This document shows positions 11,983 through 20,905 of a stretch of DNA of 49,662 nt, one piece after another. The DNA is taken from contig CAMUGE010000023.1 in the NCBI GenBank assembly GCA_947088345.1, positions 1 to 49,662 of the forward strand, given 5' to 3'. How positions within the stretch are numbered: position 1 is the stretch's first letter; each line of letters starts with the position of its first letter. The position numbers were made by a program, and so were the translations under genes. The notes below the pieces were generated by a model, which did no database searches, was not told where the DNA came from, and worked only from the letters and a program-made list of their open reading frames with translations. The DNA comes from an uncultured Roseburia sp. (GTDB lineage: Bacteria > Bacillota > Clostridia > Lachnospirales > Lachnospiraceae).

Positions 11983-14286
11983 ATGAAATTATATGAGAGC
12001 GGAGTTTACCTGATAGACGGGAATGAAATTGTTGAGGATGGGGCGGAGGCCCTTTCTGCGATAAAGGCAAAGAGCGGGCTTTCTTTCACAAAAGAGGAGG
12101 CGGCGCAGGAAACGATTGCCTATGGAATATTAAAAGAACATAACAGTTCCGGAACTATGGATAAACTCGAAATCAAATTTGACAAGCTGACGTCACATGA
12201 TATTACATTTGTGGGCATAATACAGACAGCAAGAGCATCCGGACTTGAAAAATTTCCGATTCCGTATGTTTTGACAAACTGCCACAACAGCCTTTGTGCG
12301 GTTGGCGGAACGATAAACGAGGATGACCATATGTTTGGTCTGACATGTGCAAAGCGTTATGGCGGAATTTACGTGCCGCCGCATCAGGCGGTAATTCATC
12401 AGTTTGCCAGAGAAATGCTGGCCGGCGCCGGAAAAATGATTCTAGGTTCCGATTCGCATACCAGATACGGCGCACTCGGGACGATGGCGGTCGGCGAGGG
12501 CGGGCCGGAGCTTGTAAAACAGCTGTTAAATAAGACGTATGATATTGATATGCCGGAAGTAATCGGGGTATATTTAAAAGGCGCGCCGCAGAAAGGCGTC
12601 GGGCCGCAGGATGTCGCATTGGCGCTGATCGGCGAAGTGTTTGACCGCGGTTATGTGAAAAATAAAGTGATGGAATTTGTCGGACCGGGCGTGTCAAATT
12701 TAAGCGTTGATTTCCGTATCGGTATTGATGTAATGACCACAGAGACAACATGTCTTTCTTCGATCTGGCGTACGGACGAAAAAGTAAAAGAATTTTATGA
12801 AATCCACGGAAGGGAATCGGAATATAAAGAACTCAATCCTGGCCGCACCGCTTATTATGACGGTATGATTGAGATTGATCTGAGTGAAATCAAACCAATG
12901 ATTGCCATGCCGTTCCATCCGAGCAATACGTATACGATCGAAGAGTTGAATGCAAATCTTATGGATATCTTGACCGACTGCGAAAAACGTGCAGAGGTCA
13001 GCTTTGACGGCGCAGTAAAACTCGATTTAAGGAGTAAAGTCAGAAACGGAAAACTGTATGTGGATCAGGGCATTATTGCGGGCTGTGCCGGCGGAGGTTT
13101 TGAAAATATCTGCGATGCGGCGGATATCTTAAAGGGAAGCAGTATTGGCCCGGACGAATTTACATTAAGCGTGTATCCGGCAAGTACGCCGATTTATATG
13201 GAGCTGGTTAAAAATGGCGCGGCTGCGTCTCTGATGCAGACAGGCGCGATTTTAAAGACGGCGTTCTGCGGTCCTTGCTTTGGCGCGGGCGATACGCCGG
13301 CGAATAATGCGTTCTCCATACGTCATTCGACCAGGAATTTCCCGAATCGTGAAGGCTCCAAAGTACAGCAGGGGCAGGTGGCGTCAGTTGCGCTTATGGA
13401 TGCGCGCTCGATTGCCGCAACCGCTGCAAACAAAGGGTATCTGACTGCAGCGACTGAAATTGATGCCACATATACGAAACCAAAATACTTCTTTGACAAA
13501 ACAATTTATGAAAATCGTGTCTTTGACAGCAAAGGCGTTGCCGACTCGAACGTTGAAATTCAGTTTGGACCGAATATTAAGGATTGGCCGGCTATGAGCG
13601 CGCTGCCAAAGAACCTTGTGCTAAAGGTGGTATCGGAGATTCATGATCCGGTTACAACAACAGACGAATTGATTCCGTCCGGCGAGACATCGTCGTTCCG
13701 CTCAAATCCGCTCGGGCTTGCGGAATTTGCACTTTCCAGAAAAGATCCGCTTTATGTGGGCCGCGCAAAAGAGATTCAGAAAGCGCAGAAAGCCGTGGAG
13801 TCCGGTAATTGTCCGGGACAGGCTTATGAGGAGTTAAAGCCGGTAATGTCAGCAATCAAAGAGTCATTCCCGCAGAAAGATTTTCATGACGGTGAGCTTG
13901 CGGCAAATATCGGTTTTGGAAGTACGATATTTGCGGTTAAGCCTGGAGACGGATCTGCGCGCGAGCAGGCTGCGTCCTGTCAGAAAGTGCTTGGCGGCTG
14001 GGCTAATATTGCAAATGAATACGCTACAAAGAGATATCGCTCGAACTTAATTAACTGGGGTATGCTGCCGTTTTTGATTTCTTCCAAAGAACTGCCGTTT
14101 GAGAATCTCGATTATATTTTCCTGCCGGATATCAGGGATGCGGTAGAGCAGAAAAAGACAGATATCGCAGCGTATGTTGTAAAGGGCGGCGTTTTAAAAG
14201 AGTTTACATTACAGCTCGGGGCAATGACGGATGATGAACGTGAGATTATATTGAAAGGGTGCCTGATCAATTACTATAAAGCTTAG
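11983..14286 (+). CDS. Aconitase-family hydratase (YbhJ-like)
   Basis: 767 residues from the ATG at 11983, chosen because GGAGG at 11972-11976 lies 6 bases upstream; longer in-frame starts would lie in the leader. Aconitase-type features: [21 protein letters not shown], first cluster cysteine in [13 protein letters not shown] (about residue 367), CGPC in [13 protein letters not shown] (about 430), and [15 protein letters not shown]. These three cysteines should hold a [4Fe-4S] cluster. A C-terminal swivel-like domain follows. The SCT motif of true aconitases is replaced by GCAGG, as I recall for YbhJ-type hydratases, so citrate/isocitrate is not certain as substrate. No other TCA or leucine-pathway genes are nearby. 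Confidence 0.85.
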   Translation: MKLYESGVYLIDGNEIVEDGAEALSAIKAKSGLSFTKEEAAQETIAYGILKEHNSSGTMDKLEIKFDKLTSHDITFVGIIQTARASGLEKFPIPYVLTNCHNSLCAVGGTINEDDHMFGLTCAKRYGGIYVPPHQAVIHQFAREMLAGAGKMILGSDSHTRYGALGTMAVGEGGPELVKQLLNKTYDIDMPEVIGVYLKGAPQKGVGPQDVALALIGEVFDRGYVKNKVMEFVGPGVSNLSVDFRIGIDVMTTETTCLSSIWRTDEKVKEFYEIHGRESEYKELNPGRTAYYDGMIEIDLSEIKPMIAMPFHPSNTYTIEELNANLMDILTDCEKRAEVSFDGAVKLDLRSKVRNGKLYVDQGIIAGCAGGGFENICDAADILKGSSIGPDEFTLSVYPASTPIYMELVKNGAAASLMQTGAILKTAFCGPCFGAGDTPANNAFSIRHSTRNFPNREGSKVQQGQVASVALMDARSIAATAANKGYLTAATEIDATYTKPKYFFDKTIYENRVFDSKGVADSNVEIQFGPNIKDWPAMSALPKNLVLKVVSEIHDPVTTTDELIPSGETSSFRSNPLGLAEFALSRKDPLYVGRAKEIQKAQKAVESGNCPGQAYEELKPVMSAIKESFPQKDFHDGELAANIGFGSTIFAVKPGDGSAREQAASCQKVLGGWANIANEYATKRYRSNLINWGMLPFLISSKELPFENLDYIFLPDIRDAVEQKKTDIAAYVVKGGVLKEFTLQLGAMTDDEREIILKGCLINYYKA

Positions 14287-14323
14287 GCGGTTTGGATGAG
14301 ATGGCTGCAGAGAGGTACAAAAC

Positions 14324-15604
14324 ATGGATAATAAAAATAATTTAAAACAATACCTGACGATAGCGCTTGTTATCTTTGGAACGTTTTGCTGTTGTACATT
14401 GTTTTTCTTTCTGATTTACCGCTATCACGGGTTTGCAGATTCATGGAGAGGGATGTTTAGTATCCTGCAGCCGATTACAATGGGACTAGTGCTGGCCTAT
14501 CTGTTGAATCCGGTTATGTGCTTCTTCGAGCGATATCTGCAGCCTTTCTTGGAAAAATATATGAAAGATGCGGACAAGGCGAAGACGGCGGCGCGATATA
14601 TTGCGACAACAGGGGCGCTCGTCTTCTTTTTGGGGATTATTACACTTTTGATTGTTGCGGTTGTACCGTCACTGCGCACCAGCATCGAGGATTTTATCGT
14701 TGCACTGCCGGGAGATTTTAATGATTTAATCGACTGGGTTTATGAATTTGTAAAAGGGGACACCCAGCTGGCGACTGCACTGCGCGACGTGCTTGAAAAT
14801 GCGAGCGAGACGCTTCAGTCTTTCTTAAATGAAGGGATGCTTACACAAGTGCAGTCTTATCTCGTGTCAATTACAAGCGGCGTCGTTTCCGGCGTGAAGT
14901 TTGTTATCAATATTCTGGTAGGACTGGTGATCTCGGTCTATGTTATGGTCAGCAAAGAGAAATTCGCAGGACAGGCGAAAAAGATTCTTTATGCTGTTTT
15001 TAAACCGGTGCGGGCAAATATTATTATTAAGACGGTGCACAAATGCAATGAGATTTTTGGCGGTTTTATCTCCGGTAAGATTCTTGATTCTGCAATTATA
15101 GGCGTACTGGCATATATTATATTGTCCATTATGCAGATGCCGGATGCGCTTTTGGTGTCGGTCATTGTGGGGGTAACAAATGTAATTCCTTTTTTCGGTC
15201 CGTTTATCGGAGCGATCCCGTCTTTTGTAATCATTGTGCTGCAGAGTCCGATACAGGGACTTTATTTTCTGATATTTATTCTGATTCTTCAGCAGGTTGA
15301 CGGTAATATAATCGGACCAAAGATTCTGGGAGATTCTACCGGACTCTCGGCGTTCTGGGTTGTATTTGCAATTTTGGTATTTGGAGGTATGTGGGGCTTT
15401 GTAGGCATGCTTCTCGGCGTACCGATTATGGCCGTGATTTATTATATTGTTAAGAACGTTGTGGAGTTTGCGCTGAAAAAACGCGGACTCCCAATGGAAA
15501 CAGAGCATTACGAAAAAATGACGAGGGTGGATAAAGAGACGAATAAGCTTGTCTATGAATTTGTGCCAAAGACCAAGATACGAAAAAAGAAAAAAAGAAA
15601 GTAA
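14324..15604 (+). CDS. AI-2E family (PerM/YtvI-like) permease
   Basis: 426 residues with about eight membrane helices: one near 10-33, a pair near 42-60, one at 90-115, then after a soluble region (about 120-185) the C-terminal helices. The motif IGPKILGDSTGLSAFWVVFAI is highly characteristic of the AI-2E/PerM family, as is GVPIMAVIYYIVKNV. The C-terminal tail is strongly basic (IRKKKKRK). The transported substrate is unknown; family members include sporulation YtvI and ion exchangers. It follows the hydratase by 37 bases and is possibly co-transcribed. Confidence 0.88.
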   Translation: MDNKNNLKQYLTIALVIFGTFCCCTLFFFLIYRYHGFADSWRGMFSILQPITMGLVLAYLLNPVMCFFERYLQPFLEKYMKDADKAKTAARYIATTGALVFFLGIITLLIVAVVPSLRTSIEDFIVALPGDFNDLIDWVYEFVKGDTQLATALRDVLENASETLQSFLNEGMLTQVQSYLVSITSGVVSGVKFVINILVGLVISVYVMVSKEKFAGQAKKILYAVFKPVRANIIIKTVHKCNEIFGGFISGKILDSAIIGVLAYIILSIMQMPDALLVSVIVGVTNVIPFFGPFIGAIPSFVIIVLQSPIQGLYFLIFILILQQVDGNIIGPKILGDSTGLSAFWVVFAILVFGGMWGFVGMLLGVPIMAVIYYIVKNVVEFALKKRGLPMETEHYEKMTRVDKETNKLVYEFVPKTKIRKKKKRK

Positions 15605-15632
15605 GAAATAAAAGAACAAAGAACAGTAGTTT

Positions 15633-15661
15633 TTGACATATTTCCGCACTTATGATAAACT
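15633..15661 (+). promoter_or_regulatory. Sigma-A-type promoter for the TPR/AAA+ gene
   Basis: TTGACA (15633-15638), 17-base spacer, TAAACT (15656-15661), about 60 bases before the start at 15720. Confidence 0.75.
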
Positions 15662-15719
15662 AGACAGAAACAGTAAAAGGGGCGCACCGAGGATGACGAC
15701 GTATTTTGAGGTGGCATAA

Positions 15720-18700
15720 TTGGATAAATATGAATATAAATTAAAGCTGGATGAGATGAAATCGCTGTCCGCGGCAGGGCGCACCGACGAGGCCGCCGAG
15801 ATTGCGGATACGATTAATTGGCATAAAGTGAAAAATGCAAATGATCTGGTGAAAGCCGGAGAGGTATACGAAAAAGTAGACCGGTTTGAGGAGAGCAGGG
15901 AATTTTTCCTGATGGCTTATGACCGCTCTCCGATCGGGAGGACGATTATATGCCATCTTGCGGAAATAGCGATCAAAATGGGAAATTTTGACGAGGCGGA
16001 GGACTATTATCAGGAATTTGTCGGACTTGCCCCGCAGGACAATTTAAAATATGTATTAAAATATCAGATCAACCGTGCCAAAGGCGCGGATGTTCACGTG
16101 TTAATACAGATTCTTGAGGAGTTAAAGGAGCAGGAGTATTCGGAGGAATGGGCATATGAACTGATCAAATTATACCGGCAGGCAGGAATGGAAGAAAAAT
16201 GTGTGGATGCCTGTGATGAGTTAATCTTATGGTTTGGAGACGGCCCCTATGTGGAGCGTGCGCTTGAAATCAAGATGCTGTACCGACCGTTAAACGAAAA
16301 GCAGGAGGAAAAGTACCGCATGTTCCATCCGGAGATCGGGGGCATTACGGAGGTAAAGCAGGAGTCGGGCGCCGCACTTTCTCAGGTGTCGCAGGAGACG
16401 ATGCAGATTCCCAAAATACAGTATTCTCCGGAGCGTTTTAACACGGTAAATCTTCAGAAAGAACTGCAAAAGGGGATACGCCAGATTATGGAGGCAACCG
16501 GCAAAGAAGGCGTGCATGACGGGATTGATTCGCTGATGCGGGCTGTGGAGGAATTGCCGAGTATTGCCATTACAAAAGAGTTTAAACTGCCGGAGCCGAT
16601 TGAGACTTCTGCAGAAGAAGTATATGCACAATATCATCCCACTTATATGAACATGCTGGCCGAGGAACGGGACGGTCAGATGAGCCTGATGATTCCTGAT
16701 TCCGTCAAAGAACCGCAAGTAAGCGGTCAGATGAATATTGGAGATCTGATGGCAGACTGGGAGGCAGCACAAAAAGAAGCGGATCGTCGTAATCTGGAAG
16801 CGGCGCGTACGCGGGCAATGCGCGAAGCCGGGGAGATTATGGAGCAGCTGGCAGAATTTATTCCGGTTCTGGATTCTGGAATTACACCGCAGGAGCTTCT
16901 CAAACAGTACAGTGAGGACGGGAATCTTGAGGAGGAAGCGGCTGCAGAGCTTGTTGTCAGTATGAATCAGATGCTTCAGGAGCAGATTGAACGCTATTCG
17001 CAGGAACAGGCGTGGTACGACGCAAAAATTGCCGCTGCCCATGCGATGAATGAAGATGAGCGCCTGGAAAAGATGCTGCGGGATCTGACAGAAACATCAG
17101 AGAACGGGCCTGTCGGACAGGAACAGGATATGGCAGTTGGCAATGAACAGGCGGATTTTACGGAAGCGGAGTTTGGGAGAACTGTAGCCGGGGCATATGT
17201 ACAGAGCGTCAGTGCAAAGCAGGCGGATGACGGGCAGTCAGCTGCTGTGCCTGCGGACAGTCAGTTTTCTGCTGACGGCGATTTTGGCGGGCGGCAATAT
17301 TACGGAACAGATCTGTCTGCAGAGAGTCAGAATACATTTTTTGACGGGAACGCCGACTTTAGCAGTCCGAATCTGTCGGCACAGGATGAGAGCGCAGTGG
17401 CGGAGTTTGGACAAAACAATCGCTGCGCCGACGAATTTGCGGATCAGACAACAGATGCGGAATGGGATGGAAGAAATTCTGATGAAAATGCGTATGAAAT
17501 GCAAACAGGGGTATCCGGCGATGGATTGAGTGCGGATGAAGCTGTTATTGCGCCTGCAGGTGAGACGGAGGAATTTTTCGACAATGCAGAAAATAAGAGA
17601 ATAGAATATAACGGCGAGACGGAATATCAGGAAAATACAGGAACCAAAGCGCATGGAGAAAGAGACGCAGGAACCGGGGAGCATACAGGCACAGTACCAA
17701 CCGACGCGGAAATATCTGGCAAAACAAGTTATGAAAAAGTCGATTCATATCGGGATACATTACAGCCCGACACGGAAAGATACAACGAATCGGGGTATGC
17801 CGGGGCCGGTAAATTTGAAGAAGCCGGATTCTCAGGAGATAATAGCCATACTGTTGCAGGTTTTTCTGACGACCAGCCAGGGGAGCGCGCAGTACAGCCC
17901 GGTATGGGAAACCGGACGGCGGGAGGCAGTTTGCGAAGCGGTTATTCTGCAAAGAATGCCGCGCAAAAAGATGTGTCAGATGATATCGAAAAACGCCTGG
18001 TAGAGAATCTTTACCGCGAGGAAATGATGCGTCAGGAGAAACCCAGAGAAAAGAAAACGGCAAAACCGGCAGCCTTGCTTACAAGGGAACAGCGTAAGAT
18101 TTTTACTTATTTTGTCTCCATTAAGGGAATGGAACAGCAGTTGTGCCAGGTACTTGCAAAGACGGCAGAATCGCTTAAATCCAGAAAAACGGCGGCGGAA
18201 GGGAACCTGATGATCCAGGGGGAGCAGGGGAGCGGAAAGACCGTTCTGGCAAAAGCAATGGCAAAGGCATTGAAAAAGACAGTTGGACAGCCGTCGGGAA
18301 AGGTCGGTACGATTGAGGCGTCAAAGCTGAACAGGGGGGATACGGCGGCGCTTACCAATTTTGTGGCAGGAGGCTGTCTGATTATTGAAAAGGTTGGCGA
18401 TATCTCAAGAGAAACGGCGGATAAACTGGCGATGCTTCTGGCTTCGGAGAACAGTAAGCTCTTTGTAATTATTGAAGATACAAGAGCAGGAATTACAAAA
18501 GCATTTGCGAAAAGCAGTGCGTTTGCTTCCTGCTTTACCCATAAAATAATTATTCCTATCTTTACAAATGACGAACTGGTTACATTTGCAAAATCTTATT
18601 CAAATGAATTGGGGTATATGATTGATGAGATGGGCGTTCTTGCACTGTATAACAGCATAAGCAGCATTCAGAAATTAGACCATGCAACGACTTTGTCAGA

Positions 18701-18836
18701 GATCAAAGAGATTGTAGACGGTGCAATTTCTCATGTTGAAAAGCGTGGCATAAAAAAAATAATGAGCATCATTACATCAAGCCGCTACGATGCGGATGAT
18801 TATGTTATATTGCATGAGAAAGATTTTAATGCATAA
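15720..18836 (+). CDS. TPR protein with C-terminal AAA+ ATPase domain
   Basis: 1038 residues. TTG start with GAGGTGG about 6 bases upstream. Residues about 1-190 are TPR-like helical pairs (AGEVYEKVDRFEESREFFL; GNFDEAEDYYQEFVGLAPQD). A long acidic, Gln/Gly/Asp-rich low-complexity region spans about 300-760. The C-terminal 260 residues form an AAA+-like domain: Walker A GEQGSGKTVLAK near 835, a Walker-B-like CLIIEKVGDI instead of the usual D-E, and LFVIIEDTRAGI. This order (TPR, linker, AAA+) recalls EccA/CbbX-type ATPases, so a chaperone or assembly role is plausible but unproven. It overlaps no neighbour; glgB follows by 13 bases. Confidence 0.85.
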   Translation: MDKYEYKLKLDEMKSLSAAGRTDEAAEIADTINWHKVKNANDLVKAGEVYEKVDRFEESREFFLMAYDRSPIGRTIICHLAEIAIKMGNFDEAEDYYQEFVGLAPQDNLKYVLKYQINRAKGADVHVLIQILEELKEQEYSEEWAYELIKLYRQAGMEEKCVDACDELILWFGDGPYVERALEIKMLYRPLNEKQEEKYRMFHPEIGGITEVKQESGAALSQVSQETMQIPKIQYSPERFNTVNLQKELQKGIRQIMEATGKEGVHDGIDSLMRAVEELPSIAITKEFKLPEPIETSAEEVYAQYHPTYMNMLAEERDGQMSLMIPDSVKEPQVSGQMNIGDLMADWEAAQKEADRRNLEAARTRAMREAGEIMEQLAEFIPVLDSGITPQELLKQYSEDGNLEEEAAAELVVSMNQMLQEQIERYSQEQAWYDAKIAAAHAMNEDERLEKMLRDLTETSENGPVGQEQDMAVGNEQADFTEAEFGRTVAGAYVQSVSAKQADDGQSAAVPADSQFSADGDFGGRQYYGTDLSAESQNTFFDGNADFSSPNLSAQDESAVAEFGQNNRCADEFADQTTDAEWDGRNSDENAYEMQTGVSGDGLSADEAVIAPAGETEEFFDNAENKRIEYNGETEYQENTGTKAHGERDAGTGEHTGTVPTDAEISGKTSYEKVDSYRDTLQPDTERYNESGYAGAGKFEEAGFSGDNSHTVAGFSDDQPGERAVQPGMGNRTAGGSLRSGYSAKNAAQKDVSDDIEKRLVENLYREEMMRQEKPREKKTAKPAALLTREQRKIFTYFVSIKGMEQQLCQVLAKTAESLKSRKTAAEGNLMIQGEQGSGKTVLAKAMAKALKKTVGQPSGKVGTIEASKLNRGDTAALTNFVAGGCLIIEKVGDISRETADKLAMLLASENSKLFVIIEDTRAGITKAFAKSSAFASCFTHKIIIPIFTNDELVTFAKSYSNELGYMIDEMGVLALYNSISSIQKLDHATTLSEIKEIVDGAISHVEKRGIKKIMSIITSSRYDADDYVILHEKDFNA

Positions 18837-18849
18837 GGGGGAAGGAAAC

Positions 18850-20748
18850 ATGGCGAATTTTTCAAAATTGGATCGTTATCTGTTTGGGCAGGCAACGCAC
18901 TATGATATTTACAGGAAGCTCGGGGCGCATCTGACTGATCAGTATGGGATTCTGGGAACATGTTTTGATTTGTGGGCGCCAAATGCAAAACGTGTCTGGA
19001 TTATTGGTACCTTTAATAACTGGGATGAGACTGCAAACGAGATGGAACGGTTAGAGCCTGAGACAATGGGAATTTTTGAACTGTTTGTCGCCGGAGCAAA
19101 AGAGGGGGATATGTACAAGTATTTGATAGAGACAGAGGACGGTTCCTTTCTCTATAAAGCAGATCCCTATGCAAATTTTGCGGAGCTGCGTCCGGGAACG
19201 GCATCCGTGATTGCGGATATTGATCATTTTAAATGGACAGATGCGAAGTGGATGACTGACCGCGCATCAGAAGAAAGCATTTATGAAAGACCGATGGCAA
19301 TTTATGAAGTACATCCCGGTTCCTGGAAACGTCATCCCTGCAGGGAAGATGAGGGATTTTATACGTATCGTGATCTTGTGAAATATCTGATCCCGTATGT
19401 GGTGGAGATGGGGTATACTCATATCGAGCTGATGGGAATTGCTGAATATCCGTTTGACGGTTCGTGGGGATATCAGGTTACCGGTTATTATGCGCCGACA
19501 GCGCGGTATGGTACGCCAAAAGATTTTGCTTACTTTGTAAACGAATGTCATAAACATAAAATCGGCATTATTCTGGACTGGGTACCGGCCCATTTTCCAA
19601 GAGATGCGCATGGGCTGGCAGAATTTGACGGCACATGCCTTTATGAGTATGCAGACCCCAGGAAAGGCGAACATCCGGATTGGGGTACCAAAATATTTGA
19701 CTATGGCAAAAACGAAGTGAAGAACTTTTTAATTGGCAGCGCGCTGCTCTGGGTGGAGCATTATCATGTGGACGGACTGCGTGTAGATGCAGTTGCATCC
19801 ATGCTTTATCTCGATTACGGCAAACAGGACGGACAGTGGGCGCCAAATAAATACGGCGACAATAAGAATCTGGAAGCGATTGAGTTTTTTAAACATATCA
19901 ATACGCTGATTACAGGAAGAAACAAGGGCGCCTTGATGATTGCTGAGGAGTCGACGGCATGGCCTAAAGTAACGGGGCCAGTGGAAGAGGACGGACTGCA
20001 TTTTAGTTTTAAATGGAATATGGGCTGGATGCATGACTTTCTTGATTATATGAAACTTGATCCATATTTCCGTAAAAATAATCATAATAAAATGACTTTT
20101 GCAATGAGCTACAACGAGAGCGAGAAATATATCCTCGTTTTGTCGCACGATGAGGTTGTGCATCTGAAGTGTTCCATGTTAAATAAGATGCCTGGTCTTG
20201 GTATTGACAAATTTCGCAATCTGATGGCCGGATATGCTTTTATGATGGGGCATCCCGGGAAAAAGCTGCTTTTTATGGGACAGGAATTTGCACAGCTGCG
20301 CGAGTGGAGCGAGGAGCGGGAGTTAGACTGGTTTTTGCTTGCAGAACCGGATCACCAGCATATTCATAACTGGGTGAAAGAGCTTTTACGCATTTACCGC
20401 AAAAATCGCGCGATGTACGAATTGGACAGCAGCTGGGAAGGATTTGAGTGGATCAATGCAAATGACGGAGATCGCAGTATTTTCAGTTTTGTCCGCAAAA
20501 GTAAGGATGAGAAAAATAATCTTTTGTTCATCTGCAATTTTACACCAATGGAGCGTGCGGATTACAGAGTCGGCGTGCCAAAGAAAAAAGTGTACAAATT
20601 GATTTTAAGCAGTGATGAGGAGCGGTTTGGAGGAAGCGGTATCGAACGTCCGGAGAGCTATAAGGCGGAAAAAATAGAATGTGACGACAGGCCGTATTCC
20701 TTTGCTTACCCGCTTTCCCCGTACGGAGTGGCCGTATTTCGTTATTAA
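18850..20748 (+). CDS. glgB: 1,4-alpha-glucan branching enzyme
   Basis: 633 residues from the ATG at 18850 (GGGGGAAGG just upstream; a longer reading frame starts inside the previous gene). An N-terminal CBM48-like domain (GTCFDLWAPNAKRVWIIGTF) is followed by a GH13 barrel with the nucleophile in VDGLRVDAVASMLYLDYG, the acid/base in IAEESTAWP, and LSHDEVVH, then a C-terminal beta domain. It makes alpha-1,6 branches in glycogen. No other glycogen gene is in the window; its partner here is the TPR/AAA+ gene, which is probably co-transcribed. Confidence 0.95.
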   Translation: MANFSKLDRYLFGQATHYDIYRKLGAHLTDQYGILGTCFDLWAPNAKRVWIIGTFNNWDETANEMERLEPETMGIFELFVAGAKEGDMYKYLIETEDGSFLYKADPYANFAELRPGTASVIADIDHFKWTDAKWMTDRASEESIYERPMAIYEVHPGSWKRHPCREDEGFYTYRDLVKYLIPYVVEMGYTHIELMGIAEYPFDGSWGYQVTGYYAPTARYGTPKDFAYFVNECHKHKIGIILDWVPAHFPRDAHGLAEFDGTCLYEYADPRKGEHPDWGTKIFDYGKNEVKNFLIGSALLWVEHYHVDGLRVDAVASMLYLDYGKQDGQWAPNKYGDNKNLEAIEFFKHINTLITGRNKGALMIAEESTAWPKVTGPVEEDGLHFSFKWNMGWMHDFLDYMKLDPYFRKNNHNKMTFAMSYNESEKYILVLSHDEVVHLKCSMLNKMPGLGIDKFRNLMAGYAFMMGHPGKKLLFMGQEFAQLREWSEERELDWFLLAEPDHQHIHNWVKELLRIYRKNRAMYELDSSWEGFEWINANDGDRSIFSFVRKSKDEKNNLLFICNFTPMERADYRVGVPKKKVYKLILSSDEERFGGSGIERPESYKAEKIECDDRPYSFAYPLSPYGVAVFRY

Positions 20749-20800
20749 ATAGCAGAACTTAGTGATCTGCGTATGTATTCCGGTCAGGGATAAAAGTTAA

Positions 20801-20827
20801 TAAATGTGCTGAAATATCCGATATATA
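20801..20827 (+). promoter_or_regulatory. Candidate flagellar sigma (sigma-D/28) promoter
   Basis: TAAA (20801-20804), 13-base spacer, CCGATATATA (20818-20827). The same 10-mer CCGATATATA occurs before the flagellin gene (31019-31028). It overlaps a GCTGAAATAT/ATATTTCAGC inverted repeat. Confidence 0.5.
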
Positions 20828-20839
20828 TTTCAGCTGTGG

Positions 20840-20876
20840 AATGGCGCAGTGGAGTTGACTGCGCCATTTCTGTTTA
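20840..20876 (+). terminator. Terminator or leader attenuator hairpin
   Basis: AATGGCGCAGT (20840-20850) pairs perfectly with ACTGCGCCATT (20858-20868), followed by TCTGTTT. It may end glgB transcription, but lies downstream of the sigma-D-like promoter and so may also be in the leader of the 20906 gene. Confidence 0.65.
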
Positions 20877-20905
20877 CCGGATTTTAAATAAAGGCAGGGG
20901 AAACA

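Noticed and set aside
14867-15649. 260-codon antisense frame over the AI-2E-family gene
   Set aside because: His/Asn-rich shadow of hydrophobic codons, no ribosome site.
15741-17042. Long antisense frames over the TPR/AAA+ gene
   Set aside because: Composition and lack of start signals fit shadows of the sense gene.
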